The position numbers were made by a program, and so were the translations under genes. This document shows positions 16,841 through 25,344 of a stretch of DNA of 64,000 bases, piece after piece. The DNA is from Aphanothece sacrum FPU1 (GTDB lineage: Bacteria; Cyanobacteriota; Cyanobacteriia; Cyanobacteriales; Microcystaceae), in assembly GCF_003864295.1 (NCBI RefSeq), contig NZ_BDQK01000014.1, positions 124,001 to 188,000 on the forward strand, written 5' to 3'. Every line of letters starts with the position of its first letter. Within the stretch, counting starts at the first letter, position 1. The notes beneath the pieces are model-generated. The model searched no databases and had not been told where the DNA came from. It was given only the letters and a program-made list of their open reading frames with translations.

Positions 16841-17659
16841 ATGAAATTTTCAATATTTTCGATTTTAGCCCTCGGTAGTGTTTTAACAGCGACACCGACT
16901 TTAGCTCAGGTTATCGATTTTGAGGATTTGCCTCTGGCTCCAGAGTCTTTTTATAATGGCTCTGATAGTGCAGGTGGTTTTACAAGTCAAGGAGCTTTCT
17001 TTAACAATCGTTTCAACTCAACTTTCAATTCTTGGTCTGGCTGGTCTTATTCTAATACTACAGATACAACGACTCCTGGATTCACTAATCAATTTAGTGC
17101 TATTACAGGAGGTGGATTTGCCGGATCAAGCAATTATGGGGTAGCTTTTACTTTCTCTCCCGGCAGTTCTTTGATCAATTTGCCTGCCAACACCACGATA
17201 GAATCTATGCGCATAACTAACACTACCTATGCAGCTCTATCCATGTTAAATGGTGATCAATTTGGTAAAAAATTTGGTGGTGTCAGTGGCAATGATCCTG
17301 ACTTTTTTCTATTGACTATTACTGGATTAAATGCCAACAATCAGACGGTAGGAACAGTTGATTTTTATTTAGCAGATTATCGTTTTGCTGATAATTCCCA
17401 AGACTATATTGTTAATCAATGGGAGCAGGTTAATTTATCTAGTCTGCAAGGAGCAACTACCCTATCTTTTGCTTTGACTGGCTCAGATGTAGGTGCATTT
17501 GGTTTAAATACCCCTGCCTATTTTGCGGTAGACAACTTAGAGCTAAAAACAGTTCCTGAACCTAGTTCGATATTAGGTTTTCTTGCTTTAGCTACTCTAG
17601 GAGCATCTTCAGCTTTTAGAAATAAACAGAAAAGAAATAACCTTCAAGTTCAACGTTAA
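16841..17659 (+). CDS. DUF4465 domain protein with PEP-CTERM sorting signal
   Basis: A 272-residue exported protein. A signal peptide (about residues 1-22, ending TPTLAQ) is followed by the DUF4465 pattern: VIDFEDLPL, then WSGWSYSNTTDTTTPGFTNQ, FSAITGGG, then a jelly-roll-like second half with DFYLADYR and YFAVDNLELK. The last 35 residues, VPEPSSILGFLALATLGASS plus a basic tail, form a PEP-CTERM tag. In Bacteroidetes, to my knowledge, DUF4465 proteins include the surface B12-binder BtuH, so ligand binding at the cell surface is plausible. A GGAGA ribosome site precedes the ATG. The DUF4430 gene follows after 18 bp. Confidence 0.8.
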   Translation: MKFSIFSILALGSVLTATPTLAQVIDFEDLPLAPESFYNGSDSAGGFTSQGAFFNNRFNSTFNSWSGWSYSNTTDTTTPGFTNQFSAITGGGFAGSSNYGVAFTFSPGSSLINLPANTTIESMRITNTTYAALSMLNGDQFGKKFGGVSGNDPDFFLLTITGLNANNQTVGTVDFYLADYRFADNSQDYIVNQWEQVNLSSLQGATTLSFALTGSDVGAFGLNTPAYFAVDNLELKTVPEPSSILGFLALATLGASSAFRNKQKRNNLQVQR

Positions 17660-17677
17660 TTTAGGAGTCGTAAAATC

Positions 17678-18154
17678 ATGAAAATTCTCAAAGTATTGCT
17701 TATATTCCTGGCAATGTTTATTGTCTTCTCAACCCCAGCTTATGCCAAAAGTGATATTCAGGAACAATTACCATCAGTAGTTAATTCTGTCTCTCAAACT
17801 GCCCAAGAATCATCACCTCCATGTAGTAAAGTTCCAGGCAGCGTATCCGTTATCGTTCAACTTCCTAATCGTCCACCTTTACAATTAAAGGCTCCTTGGA
17901 CAGAACAGGCTACGGTGAGCTTAGCTATGAATAATCTTGAGTATCAAAATCTTTTACAATATGATACCGATTTCTCTTGTCCATATGGAAATTTAGTTAC
18001 TTCAATTAATGGCGTTACTCCATCTCCAACACAATCTTGGTTTTTGTTTATCAACCAAACTTTGTCAAAAGTTGGATTAGATTCAGCCATCCTTAATAAC
18101 AATGATGTCGTTGTATGGAAACTTTGCCCATCATCAGGGACTTGTTCTCTTTAG
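17678..18154 (+). CDS. Secreted DUF4430 (transcobalamin-like) protein
   Basis: A 158-residue protein with a signal peptide (about 1-23, cut after AYA). The mature part is SVSVIVQLPNRPPLQLKAPW, LAMNNLEYQNLLQY, then LVTSINGVTPSP, WFLFINQTLSKVGLDSAIL and NNDVVVWKL. That ending (W.-.-.N...-..-..-GD.-.W) is the hallmark of DUF4430, the fold of the C-terminal domain of intrinsic factor and transcobalamin. Four cysteines (49, 101, 150, 156) could form two disulfides. It lies 18 bp after the DUF4465 gene on the same strand and is probably co-transcribed. Corrinoid binding is inference from fold and partner. Confidence 0.75.
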   Translation: MKILKVLLIFLAMFIVFSTPAYAKSDIQEQLPSVVNSVSQTAQESSPPCSKVPGSVSVIVQLPNRPPLQLKAPWTEQATVSLAMNNLEYQNLLQYDTDFSCPYGNLVTSINGVTPSPTQSWFLFINQTLSKVGLDSAILNNNDVVVWKLCPSSGTCSL

Positions 18155-18173
18155 GCGATTTCCAATAAATACT

Positions 18174-18210
18174 ATAAGATAAAACGCATTTTAAATGTGT
18201 TTTATCTTAT
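18174..18210 (+). terminator. Stem-loop after the DUF4430 gene
   Basis: ATAAGATAAAAC pairs with GTTTTATCTTAT around a 13-nt loop, 20 bp after the stop codon. It is AT-rich and has no T-run, so it is only a probable terminator. Confidence 0.5.
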
Positions 18211-18275
18211 ACCCCTACTCTAAGTCTCTAATCTATTTATTTTGATACAAAAGTTAATAATTATCCCTTAAAACC

Positions 18276-19045
18276 ATTTTTAGTCAGAAACACGCCTGGG
18301 ATTATTATTTCCAACTCTATCATAAGTGCCTCAAATGACGCAACCTCGTGAGCAAATTTTTGTCGATTTTGCGCCCCCAAACCTCAATTAAGCATTTTTG
18401 AAATAGATTAGATATTTAAAATAGTTTTATATTTAAAGATTAAACTAGCTTATATTAAGCCATTCACCTCAGAGCCTAAATTATTTTTAGTCAGAAACAC
18501 GCCTGGGATTATCATTTACAATTCTATCATAAGTGCCTCAAATGACGCAATCTCGTTAGCAAATTTCTGTCAATTTTGCTCCCCAAAACCTCAATTAAGC
18601 ATTTTAGAGAGATATTAGATATTTAAAATAGTTTTATATTAAAGATTAAACTAGCTTATATTAAGCCATTCACCTCAGAGCCTAAATCATTTTTAGTCAG
18701 AAACACGCCTGGGATTATCATTTACAATTCTATCATAAGTGCCTCAAATGACGCAATCTCGTTAGCAAATTTCTGTCAATTTTGCTCCCCCAAACCTCAA
18801 TTAAGCATTTTTGAAATAGATTAGATATTTAAAATAGTTTTATATTAAAGATTAAACTAGCTTATATTAAGCCATTCACCTCAGAGCCTAAATCATTTTT
18901 AGTCAGAAACACGCCTGGGATTATCATTTACAATTCTATCATAAGTGCCTCAAATGTCGCAATCTCGTTAGCAAATTTTTGTCAATTTTGCTCTCCAAAA
19001 CCTCCATTGAGCATTTTAGAGAGATATTAGATATTTAAAATAGTT
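18276..19045. repeat. Tandem array of a 206-bp unit, four copies
   Basis: Units start at 18276, 18483, 18689 and 18895 with ATTTTTAGTCAGAAACACGC; spacings are 207, 206 and 206 bp, and the last unit is cut short at about 19045. Each contains CTATCATAAGTGCCTCAAAT, then CGCAAT/CCTCG, and TTAAACTAGCTTATATTAAG. Copies 2-4 are nearly identical and copy 1 is the most diverged. No reading frame is kept: a frame of about 20 codons in copy 1 is stopped in the others. The function is unknown. Confidence 0.85.
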
Positions 19046-19114
19046 ATAGAGTCAATATAATTAATATTTATGTAAAAAAACAAAACCCTATCTAGACAAG
19101 GATTAGAATAGAAG

Positions 19115-19209
19115 TAACTGATAACTGGTAACTGATAACTGGTAACTGGTAACTGGTAACTGGTAACTGGTAACTGGTAACTGGTAACTGATAACTGATG
19201 ACTGGTAAC
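19115..19209. repeat. Heptamer tandem array (TAACTGG/TAACTGA)
   Basis: About thirteen 7-bp units, TAACTGG with some TAACTGA, run to five bases before the Uma2 ATG. Heptamer arrays (STRR) are a known cyanobacterial feature. Scattered fragments of the same motif lie at about 8018-8060 and 25237-25260. Frames over the array on the reverse strand (VTSYQLP repeats) are artefacts. Confidence 0.85.
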
Positions 19210-19214
19210 GCCAA

Positions 19215-19979
19215 ATGACACAGATAGGTATTCCCACCATTACAAATGATGTCCCGGATGTCCCTAAGCGATTGACATTTGAGGAATATCGCTTTTATCA
19301 AGATAATACGGACACCCGATATGAACTGCATCGGGGAAGATTAATTCCTATGCCGACTGCTACTGCATTACATAGCCGAATTTGCCAATTTTTAGTTTAT
19401 TGTTTGAGAGAATATTTTGCTACCACTGAGCAAAATTTAATTGTCATTAATGATGTGGGAGTCAGAACCGGAATTGATTCTTCACGCATTCCTGATGTGG
19501 TGGTCTTTCCTCCCGAACGCTGGGAAATACTCTGTTCTCGCAAAGGGGCAGGGGTTTTAGATTTAGAAGAAACTCCTAATTTAGTGATAGAAGTTACCAG
19601 CGAAAATTGGCGGGATGACTATATTCTAAAACGGGCCGAATATGCTATGATTAGCATACCTGAGTATTGGATTGTCGATCCTAATAAAAAACGGGTTCGT
19701 ATCTTAACTGAGCCTCAACTCGAAGATGGGTATCAAACTCAAGAATTTGTGTTAGGGCAATCTATTCAATCTAAACAATGGGGCAATTTACAACTATCAG
19801 TTGATGAAATGCTTTCTCCTCCTATCGTTGAAGATTTAATTAAGGCAGAAAAAGCAAAATTTCGTCAACTACAACAACAAGTCAGTGAAGAACGTCAACG
19901 AGCAGAAACTGAACGTCAACGGGCAGACAGGTTAGCGGCTTTATTACGAGAACAAGGCATTAATCCTGAAACAATTTAG
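19215..19979 (+). CDS. Uma2 family (DUF820) endonuclease-like protein
   Basis: A 254-residue protein. LTFEEYRFYQDNTDTRYELH, then the PD-(D/E)XK-like core with D94 in RIPDVVVF and PNLVIEVTSENW (E126), then the YWIVDPNKKRVRIL strand. A C-terminal coiled coil (about 210-250, QQQVSEERQRAETERQRADR) ends RLAALLREQGINPETI. This family is hugely expanded in cyanobacteria; nuclease activity is predicted from the fold and the biological role is unknown. The ATG follows the heptamer array directly and has no visible ribosome site, so array length may affect translation. Confidence 0.85.
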   Translation: MTQIGIPTITNDVPDVPKRLTFEEYRFYQDNTDTRYELHRGRLIPMPTATALHSRICQFLVYCLREYFATTEQNLIVINDVGVRTGIDSSRIPDVVVFPPERWEILCSRKGAGVLDLEETPNLVIEVTSENWRDDYILKRAEYAMISIPEYWIVDPNKKRVRILTEPQLEDGYQTQEFVLGQSIQSKQWGNLQLSVDEMLSPPIVEDLIKAEKAKFRQLQQQVSEERQRAETERQRADRLAALLREQGINPETI

Positions 19980-19989
19980 GCAATTTTTT

Positions 19990-20017
19990 GTAGGGACAAT
20001 TCATGAATTGCCCCTAC
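19990..20017. repeat. 28-bp palindrome between Uma2 and guaA genes
   Basis: GTAGGGACAATTCA and TGAATTGCCCCTAC form a near-perfect 28-bp palindrome (one mismatched pair) between two convergent genes. It could double as a bidirectional terminator. Confidence 0.65.
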
Positions 20018-20031
20018 ATGGGATAGCTAAA

Positions 20032-21660
20032 TTATTCCCATTCAATAGTTCCAGGAGGTTTCGAGGTGATATCATAGACGACCCGGTTAACCCCTTTAAC
20101 CTCATTGACAATGCGGTTAGACATGATTTCGAGTAAATCATAGGGAACTCTGGCCCAGTCTGCGGTCATGCCATCTTCACTGGTAATTAATCGTAAGACA
20201 ATGGGATGAGCATAAGTCCGTTGATCTCCCATAACTCCCACACTACGGACAGGCAATAGGACAGCAAACGCTTGCCAAAAGTCATGATATATCCCTTGCT
20301 TGCTAATTTCATCCCGTACGATAAAATCAGCATCTCGCAATAAGTTTAAGCGTTCGGCCGTCACTTCTCCAATGATACGAATAGCTAACCCAGGACCAGG
20401 AAACGGATGACGACGCACAATTTCCTCTGGTAAACCGATGGCACGGCCTAATTTTCTGACCTCATCCTTAAATAACTTTCGTAGGGGTTCTACTAACTTA
20501 AAGCGTAGATTTTTCGGCAGTCCTCCCACATTGTGATGACTTTTAATCTTAACGGCAATGCGTTCACCGCTTTTGGGATCAACATTCGTATCAGCAGATT
20601 CAATCACATCAGGATAAAGAGTGCCTTGGGCTAAATAATCAAAAGGCCCTAGACGTTCAGATTCTTCTTCAAACACTTTAATAAATTCATGACCGATGCG
20701 ACGGCGTTTTTCTTCAGGGTCAGTAACTCCCTCAATTTGAGCTAAAAACCGTTCCCTCGCATTGACATATTCCACCGTAATATGAAACTGATTATCAAAA
20801 ATATCTACTAATCGTTCAGGTTCACCTTTTCGCATGAACCCCTGATCAATAAACATACAAGTAAGCTTATCTCCAATAGCGCGATGGAGAAGAAACGCTA
20901 AAGTAGATGAGTCTACCCCCCCAGATAACGCCAGTAAAACCCGTTTATCTCCAACTTTTGCCCGAATGTCTCGAATAGCTTCTTCAACAAAGGCTTCCGT
21001 CGTCCAAGTCGGTTCACATTCACAGATATGATAAACAAAATTACGAATCAGAGCAATACCACCGATAGAGTGGACGACTTCAGGATGAAATTGCACTCCA
21101 AATAATTGCTTCTCGTGATGAGCGATCGCGGCACAATGAGTATTATCAGTATGGGCTAAAATTTCAAAGCCATCGGGTAATCGAGTACAGGAGTCGCCGT
21201 GACTCATCCACATAGTAGCCCCATCTTCCACATTGGTAAGCAGGTCGGTGGGATCATCGATGTGTAGGGAAGCTTTACCATATTCTCCCCGTTCGGCCTT
21301 TTCGACTTGGCCCCCTAATTGTTGTACCATCAACTGCATGCCATAACAGACACCCAAAATAGGAATACCCAGTTGCCAAATTTCGGGATCACATTGGGGC
21401 GCACGACTATCATAGACGGAATTAGGCCCCCCAGACAGAATAATTCCTTTGGGACTAAGTTGACGAATTTGCTCGGCTGTGGTTCGATAAGACATCACTT
21501 CCGAGTAAACTTGTGTTTCTCGGATACGACGAGCAATTAATTCAGAATATTGAGAACCAAAGTCAAGTATTACCAACCTTTGACGGTTTAGTTTCTCGTT
21601 AAGAGACTCTGTGGGCAAAGTCTCATCGGGTTGAACAAGGGAGGGGGTTTGGGTAGTCAC
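20032..21660 (-). CDS. guaA: GMP synthase (glutamine-hydrolysing)
   Basis: A 542-residue two-part enzyme that turns XMP, ATP and glutamine into GMP. The glutaminase half has [15 protein letters not shown], the catalytic Cys105 in [11 protein letters not shown] and GVQFHPEV. The synthetase half has the PP-loop [15 protein letters not shown] and the C-terminal dimer domain ending GTIEWE. All landmarks are present and the length is normal for cyanobacteria. It has its own upstream region of about 700 bp that is packed with repeats. Confidence 0.96.
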   Translation of the reverse strand: MTTQTPSLVQPDETLPTESLNEKLNRQRLVILDFGSQYSELIARRIRETQVYSEVMSYRTTAEQIRQLSPKGIILSGGPNSVYDSRAPQCDPEIWQLGIPILGVCYGMQLMVQQLGGQVEKAERGEYGKASLHIDDPTDLLTNVEDGATMWMSHGDSCTRLPDGFEILAHTDNTHCAAIAHHEKQLFGVQFHPEVVHSIGGIALIRNFVYHICECEPTWTTEAFVEEAIRDIRAKVGDKRVLLALSGGVDSSTLAFLLHRAIGDKLTCMFIDQGFMRKGEPERLVDIFDNQFHITVEYVNARERFLAQIEGVTDPEEKRRRIGHEFIKVFEEESERLGPFDYLAQGTLYPDVIESADTNVDPKSGERIAVKIKSHHNVGGLPKNLRFKLVEPLRKLFKDEVRKLGRAIGLPEEIVRRHPFPGPGLAIRIIGEVTAERLNLLRDADFIVRDEISKQGIYHDFWQAFAVLLPVRSVGVMGDQRTYAHPIVLRLITSEDGMTADWARVPYDLLEIMSNRIVNEVKGVNRVVYDITSKPPGTIEWE

Positions 21661-21841
21661 GTTTGAGATACTAACAAGATAAGGATTGACTTGTAAATCT
21701 TTGTTAAGAGTTACAGGGCTAAAGTTAACAATTTTTTTGTTTTCAAGTAAAATGAGAGTGTAACTATATTCGGAATTTTGCGATATTAAATATTCGTATC
21801 ATTGTAGCATAACTTTTTTGTGAGCATCATGTAATAGGGGA

Positions 21842-22170
21842 CGGGTTGATCTAACTTTTTTGTGAGTAAGCTAAGACGAATTTAAACTGTATATTGGCAC
21901 ATTAGGAAACAAACTATCAAACCATCACCCCATCACCCCATCACTCGAATAGGACTAATTTAGATGCGTAACAGCTTATCCTGTGGTGGGGGGCGGGTTG
22001 ATCTAACTTTTTTGTGAGTAAGCTAAGACGAATTTAAACTGTATATTGGCACATTAGGAAACAAACTATCAAACCATCACCCCACCACCCCATCACTCGA
22101 ATAAAACTAATTTAGATGCGTAACAGCTTATCCTGTGGTGGGGGGCGGGTTGATCTAATTTTTTTGTGAG
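21842..22170. repeat. Tandem 152-bp repeat with family-2 ends
   Basis: CGGGTTGATCTAACTTTTTT occurs at 21842 and 21994, and in slightly changed form at 22146, exactly 152 bp apart each time. The unit contains TTTAAACTGTATATTGGCAC, CATCACCCCATCAC and GATGCGTAACAGCTTATCCT. Two full copies are followed by a partial third. With the 16-bp array that follows, it makes up most of the 713-bp gap between guaA and the DUF1800 gene. Confidence 0.8.
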
Positions 22171-22186
22171 TATCATAACTGCTGTA

Positions 22187-22266
22187 AAAAACCCGCCCCT
22201 ACAAAAACCCGCCCCTACAAAAACCCGCCCCTACAAAAACCCGCCCCTACAAAAACCCGCCCCTAC
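22187..22266. repeat. Five perfect copies of a 16-bp unit
   Basis: AAAAACCCGCCCCTAC is repeated five times with no spacer. The unit is the right-hand end of family-2 elements. The lack of unique spacers rules out a CRISPR array. It probably grew by slippage at the end of the third 152-bp unit. Confidence 0.85.
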
Positions 22267-22373
22267 AAATTTTATGTAATTAATTGTGTCAATTAAAGGA
22301 TTTTATCTAGCTGCTACAATAGTTATAAATCATAATCTTTACTGATTACAACAGGTACGGGGGATCTGAACTG

Positions 22374-23984
22374 ATGAAAATTATCCCTTGCTTGCATTTT
22401 GTCCCATCTGTTTGCCGGTTGCACAAATTAGGAATGTTGGTATTGGTGTTGTGTTTAGGGTTATCTAACGCTAGTTGTGCTAATACTCCCACAACGGATG
22501 CCAAAATTCTACACTTAATCAATCGTCTCAGTTTCGGTCCTAGTCCGGGAGATTTAGAAAAAGTCAAAAGCATGGGAGTTGATCCCTACATTCAACAACA
22601 ATTGTCACCCCAATCTATTCCTGAATCTTGGAGTGTTAATCAGCGTTTACAATCATTGTCAACCCTCAATCTAACACCAGTGGAATTGCTGGTAAAATAT
22701 CAAAAACAACCTCAACCTCGACCTCGACCTCTTAATGTTACCCAAAGACAAACTCGTGGTAGGAATCCTCAAGTTTCTCCAACTCCCCAAATAGTTGAAA
22801 CCCCCCAAAGGATGCAACCGCCTAGTTCTCCCCAAAAACCGGTAAAATCACAGGTAGGAGGCAGATTGATTCTCACACAAGCGGTAGAGGCCCGTCTAGT
22901 GAGGGGTATTGAAAGTCCCCGACAACTTCAGGAAGTCATGGTAGACTTTTGGTACAATCACTTTAATGTCTTTGCGGGAAAAGATTTAACACCCTTTTGG
23001 GTAGGTGCTTATGAACAAGAAGGGATTCGTCCTCATGTCTTTGGTCGATTTCGTGACTTGTTAGAGGCAACGGCTCGTCATCCTGCTATGTTAGTCTATC
23101 TTGATAATTGGCTCAATACTGACCCCAATAGTCCAGGGAGTAAGGGTAAATTTAAAGGACTCAATGAAAACTATGCCCGTGAGTTGATGGAGTTGCATAC
23201 CTTGGGAGTCAATGGAGGTTATACCCAACAGGATGTGATTGTCTTAGCCAGAATTTTTACAGGATGGGGATTTAGCCATCCTAGTAGATTGAATCCAGCC
23301 GGGTACAATTTTGCCTTTGATTCCCAACGTCATGATAGTAGTGCCAAAATCTTTTTAGGAAAAACCATTGCCCCTGGTGGCATAGAACAAGCAGAAAAAG
23401 CCCTCGATATTTTAGCCCGTAGTCCGGCTACGGCTAATCACATCAGCTATAAACTGGCCCAATATTTTGTAGCAGATCAACCACCACCGAGTTTAGTGAA
23501 AAAGCTTTCCAGACGCTTTCTCGAAACCGATGGCAATATCCGCGCTGTTCTCGAAACTCTATTTCGTAGTGAGGAATTTAATGATCCTAAATACTATAAT
23601 GCCAAATTTAAGACCCCTTATGAATACATTATTTCTGCCTATAGAGCGACAGGTATTCCGGTGAAAAATACTGGTTCTGTGTTAATGACCTTACGACAAA
23701 TGGGAATGCCTTTGTACGGTTGCCTCACTCCAGATGGTTACAAAAATACTCAAGAAGCTTGGTTAAGTCCTGATGGCATGACAAAGCGATTAAATTTTGC
23801 CACTATGTTGAGTAAGGGAAATAACGATAAGAAAAACACCAATCAAGACATGGTTAATCCTGATCAATTAGCTGCCACTCTAGGGAACCGTTTTTCAAGT
23901 AAGACTCAACAAGCGATCGCTTCTAATCCCAAAAATCTGAAAGCGGCTATCATTCTTGGTAGTCCAGAATTTATGTATCATTAG
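22374..23984 (+). CDS. DUF1800 family protein
   Basis: A 536-residue exported protein. Residues 1-36 form a signal peptide with a possible lipobox (LSNASC). Family motifs follow: LINRLSFGPSPGDLE, MVDFWYNHFNVFAGK, NENYARELMELHTLGVNGGY, ARIFTGW and FKTPYEYIISAYRATG. A low-complexity Pro/Arg/Gln insert occupies about residues 115-165. DUF1800 proteins are found almost always next to a DUF1501 protein, as here, with a 13-bp gap. No biochemical role is established that I know; the pair is secreted or membrane-attached. Confidence 0.88.
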   Translation: MKIIPCLHFVPSVCRLHKLGMLVLVLCLGLSNASCANTPTTDAKILHLINRLSFGPSPGDLEKVKSMGVDPYIQQQLSPQSIPESWSVNQRLQSLSTLNLTPVELLVKYQKQPQPRPRPLNVTQRQTRGRNPQVSPTPQIVETPQRMQPPSSPQKPVKSQVGGRLILTQAVEARLVRGIESPRQLQEVMVDFWYNHFNVFAGKDLTPFWVGAYEQEGIRPHVFGRFRDLLEATARHPAMLVYLDNWLNTDPNSPGSKGKFKGLNENYARELMELHTLGVNGGYTQQDVIVLARIFTGWGFSHPSRLNPAGYNFAFDSQRHDSSAKIFLGKTIAPGGIEQAEKALDILARSPATANHISYKLAQYFVADQPPPSLVKKLSRRFLETDGNIRAVLETLFRSEEFNDPKYYNAKFKTPYEYIISAYRATGIPVKNTGSVLMTLRQMGMPLYGCLTPDGYKNTQEAWLSPDGMTKRLNFATMLSKGNNDKKNTNQDMVNPDQLAATLGNRFSSKTQQAIASNPKNLKAAIILGSPEFMYH

Positions 23985-23997
23985 TTTTAATTTTATT

Positions 23998-25224
23998 ATG
24001 GACAGACGCACCTTTTTAAAACAAGCCGGACTCATTTCGAGTTCTTCTTTAATTTCTATCGGTTTACATGGATGGGCAGCACCAGTTGAGTCTGCAAATC
24101 CTAAACCTAAACGTCTAATTGTCATCTTTTTAAGAGGGGGAGTCGATGGGCTAAATGTGGTTGTTCCCTATCAAGAGGCCGAGTATTATCAAGCTAGGCC
24201 AAAGATTGCTATTCCCCATCCAGGAAAAACCGATGGTGTAATTAACCTCGATGGACGTTTTGGGTTGCATCCTGCCTTAAGTTCCCTATCACCCTTCTGG
24301 AAAAATAAAAGTTTAGCTTTTGTTCATGCTTGTGGTTCTTCCAATGAAACTAGATCTCATTTTGATGCCCAAGACTTCATGGAAAGTGGAACTCCAGGAA
24401 TTAAAGGGACTTCTGATGGTTGGATGAATCGTCTGTTGGCTAATCTACCTGGTAAAAATCCTGTCCAAGCTGTTAATGTTGGCACAACTACCCCCCGTAT
24501 TCTTTCTGGTAAAATAGCTGTGGCCAGTATGCCTCCTAATAAGCCAGGTTCTCGCCGTACCCCCATTGACCGTCCAGAGATTAGTCAAGCTTTTAATGGA
24601 CTTTATAGTGGCAATGATGACCTCGGTAGAACTTATCGGGAAGGAATGGTCGCCCGTCAAACTCTCAATAGTGATGTAGAAAAGGAAATGAAAATGGCTA
24701 ATAATGGCGCACCTTTACCTAATGGATTTGTTAAAGATGCCCAAAGATTAGCCCAACTTATGGCTAAAAATTCTAATATTCAATTAGCATTTTTGCCTTT
24801 AGGGGGATGGGATACCCATGTTAATCAAGGTAATAGCAAAGGACAATTGGCAAATCGACTGAAAGCTTTGGGTGAAGGATTAGCTACTTTGGCTAATGGA
24901 TTAGGATCTGTTTATCAGGATACAACTATTATCGTCCTTTCAGAATTTGGGCGTACTTTCCGGGAAAATGGTAATGGAGGAACTGATCATGGCCATGGCA
25001 ATGTTTTATGGCTTTTAGGAGGGGATATTAAGGGAGGGAAAGTCTATGGAAAATGGACAGGATTAGCCAAATCTCAACTTTATCAAGGACGAGATTTGGC
25101 TGTTACTACAGATTTTAGAGATGGGATCACACCTATTTTATCCGGTCATTTACAATTAAATCCTACTCAAATTCGTCAGGTTTTTCCTAACTACAAAATC
25201 CAGCAAAACATACCATTAATTTAA
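23998..25224 (+). CDS. DUF1501 family protein with Tat-type signal
   Basis: A 408-residue protein from the ATG at 23998. The frame is open 14 codons further up, but MDRRTFLKQAGLISSSSLIS is a twin-arginine signal and sets the start. The mature part has the sulfatase/phosphatase-superfamily look of DUF1501: LIVIFLRGGVDGLNVVVPY, GRFGLHPALSSL, HACGSSNETRSHFDAQDFME and IIVLSEFGRTFRENG..TDHGHG. Export folded through Tat suggests a bound cofactor or metal. Translation is probably coupled to the DUF1800 gene 13 bp upstream. Confidence 0.88.
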   Translation: MDRRTFLKQAGLISSSSLISIGLHGWAAPVESANPKPKRLIVIFLRGGVDGLNVVVPYQEAEYYQARPKIAIPHPGKTDGVINLDGRFGLHPALSSLSPFWKNKSLAFVHACGSSNETRSHFDAQDFMESGTPGIKGTSDGWMNRLLANLPGKNPVQAVNVGTTTPRILSGKIAVASMPPNKPGSRRTPIDRPEISQAFNGLYSGNDDLGRTYREGMVARQTLNSDVEKEMKMANNGAPLPNGFVKDAQRLAQLMAKNSNIQLAFLPLGGWDTHVNQGNSKGQLANRLKALGEGLATLANGLGSVYQDTTIIVLSEFGRTFRENGNGGTDHGHGNVLWLLGGDIKGGKVYGKWTGLAKSQLYQGRDLAVTTDFRDGITPILSGHLQLNPTQIRQVFPNYKIQQNIPLI

Positions 25225-25261
25225 TGTGAATAAGTGGTCATTTCAGTTATCAGTTATCAGT

Positions 25262-25300
25262 TACTACCGCCTAAAGTCGGTAGCTTGAAACCTCTTTTTT
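25262..25300 (+). terminator. Stem-loop with T-run after the DUF1501 gene
   Basis: CTACCG pairs with CGGTAG around an 8-nt loop, followed by a few bases and TTTTTTT. It lies 40 bp past the stop and is a good intrinsic-terminator candidate. Confidence 0.55.
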
Positions 25301-25344
25301 TGGTCACAACAAATGATAATTGCTGGCTTTAGGTTGAAGGTAGG

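Noticed and set aside
18355-18390. Short reading frame MTQPREQIFVDFAPPNLN in the first 206-bp unit
   Set aside because: In-frame stops appear in the other three units, so coding is not conserved.
19027-19331. Reverse-strand reading frames rich in VTSYQLP repeats
   Set aside because: They are translations of the heptamer array and of the 5' part of the Uma2 gene on the wrong strand.
22187-22266. Short direct-repeat array resembling a CRISPR
   Set aside because: The 16-bp units abut without spacers and no cas gene is present.
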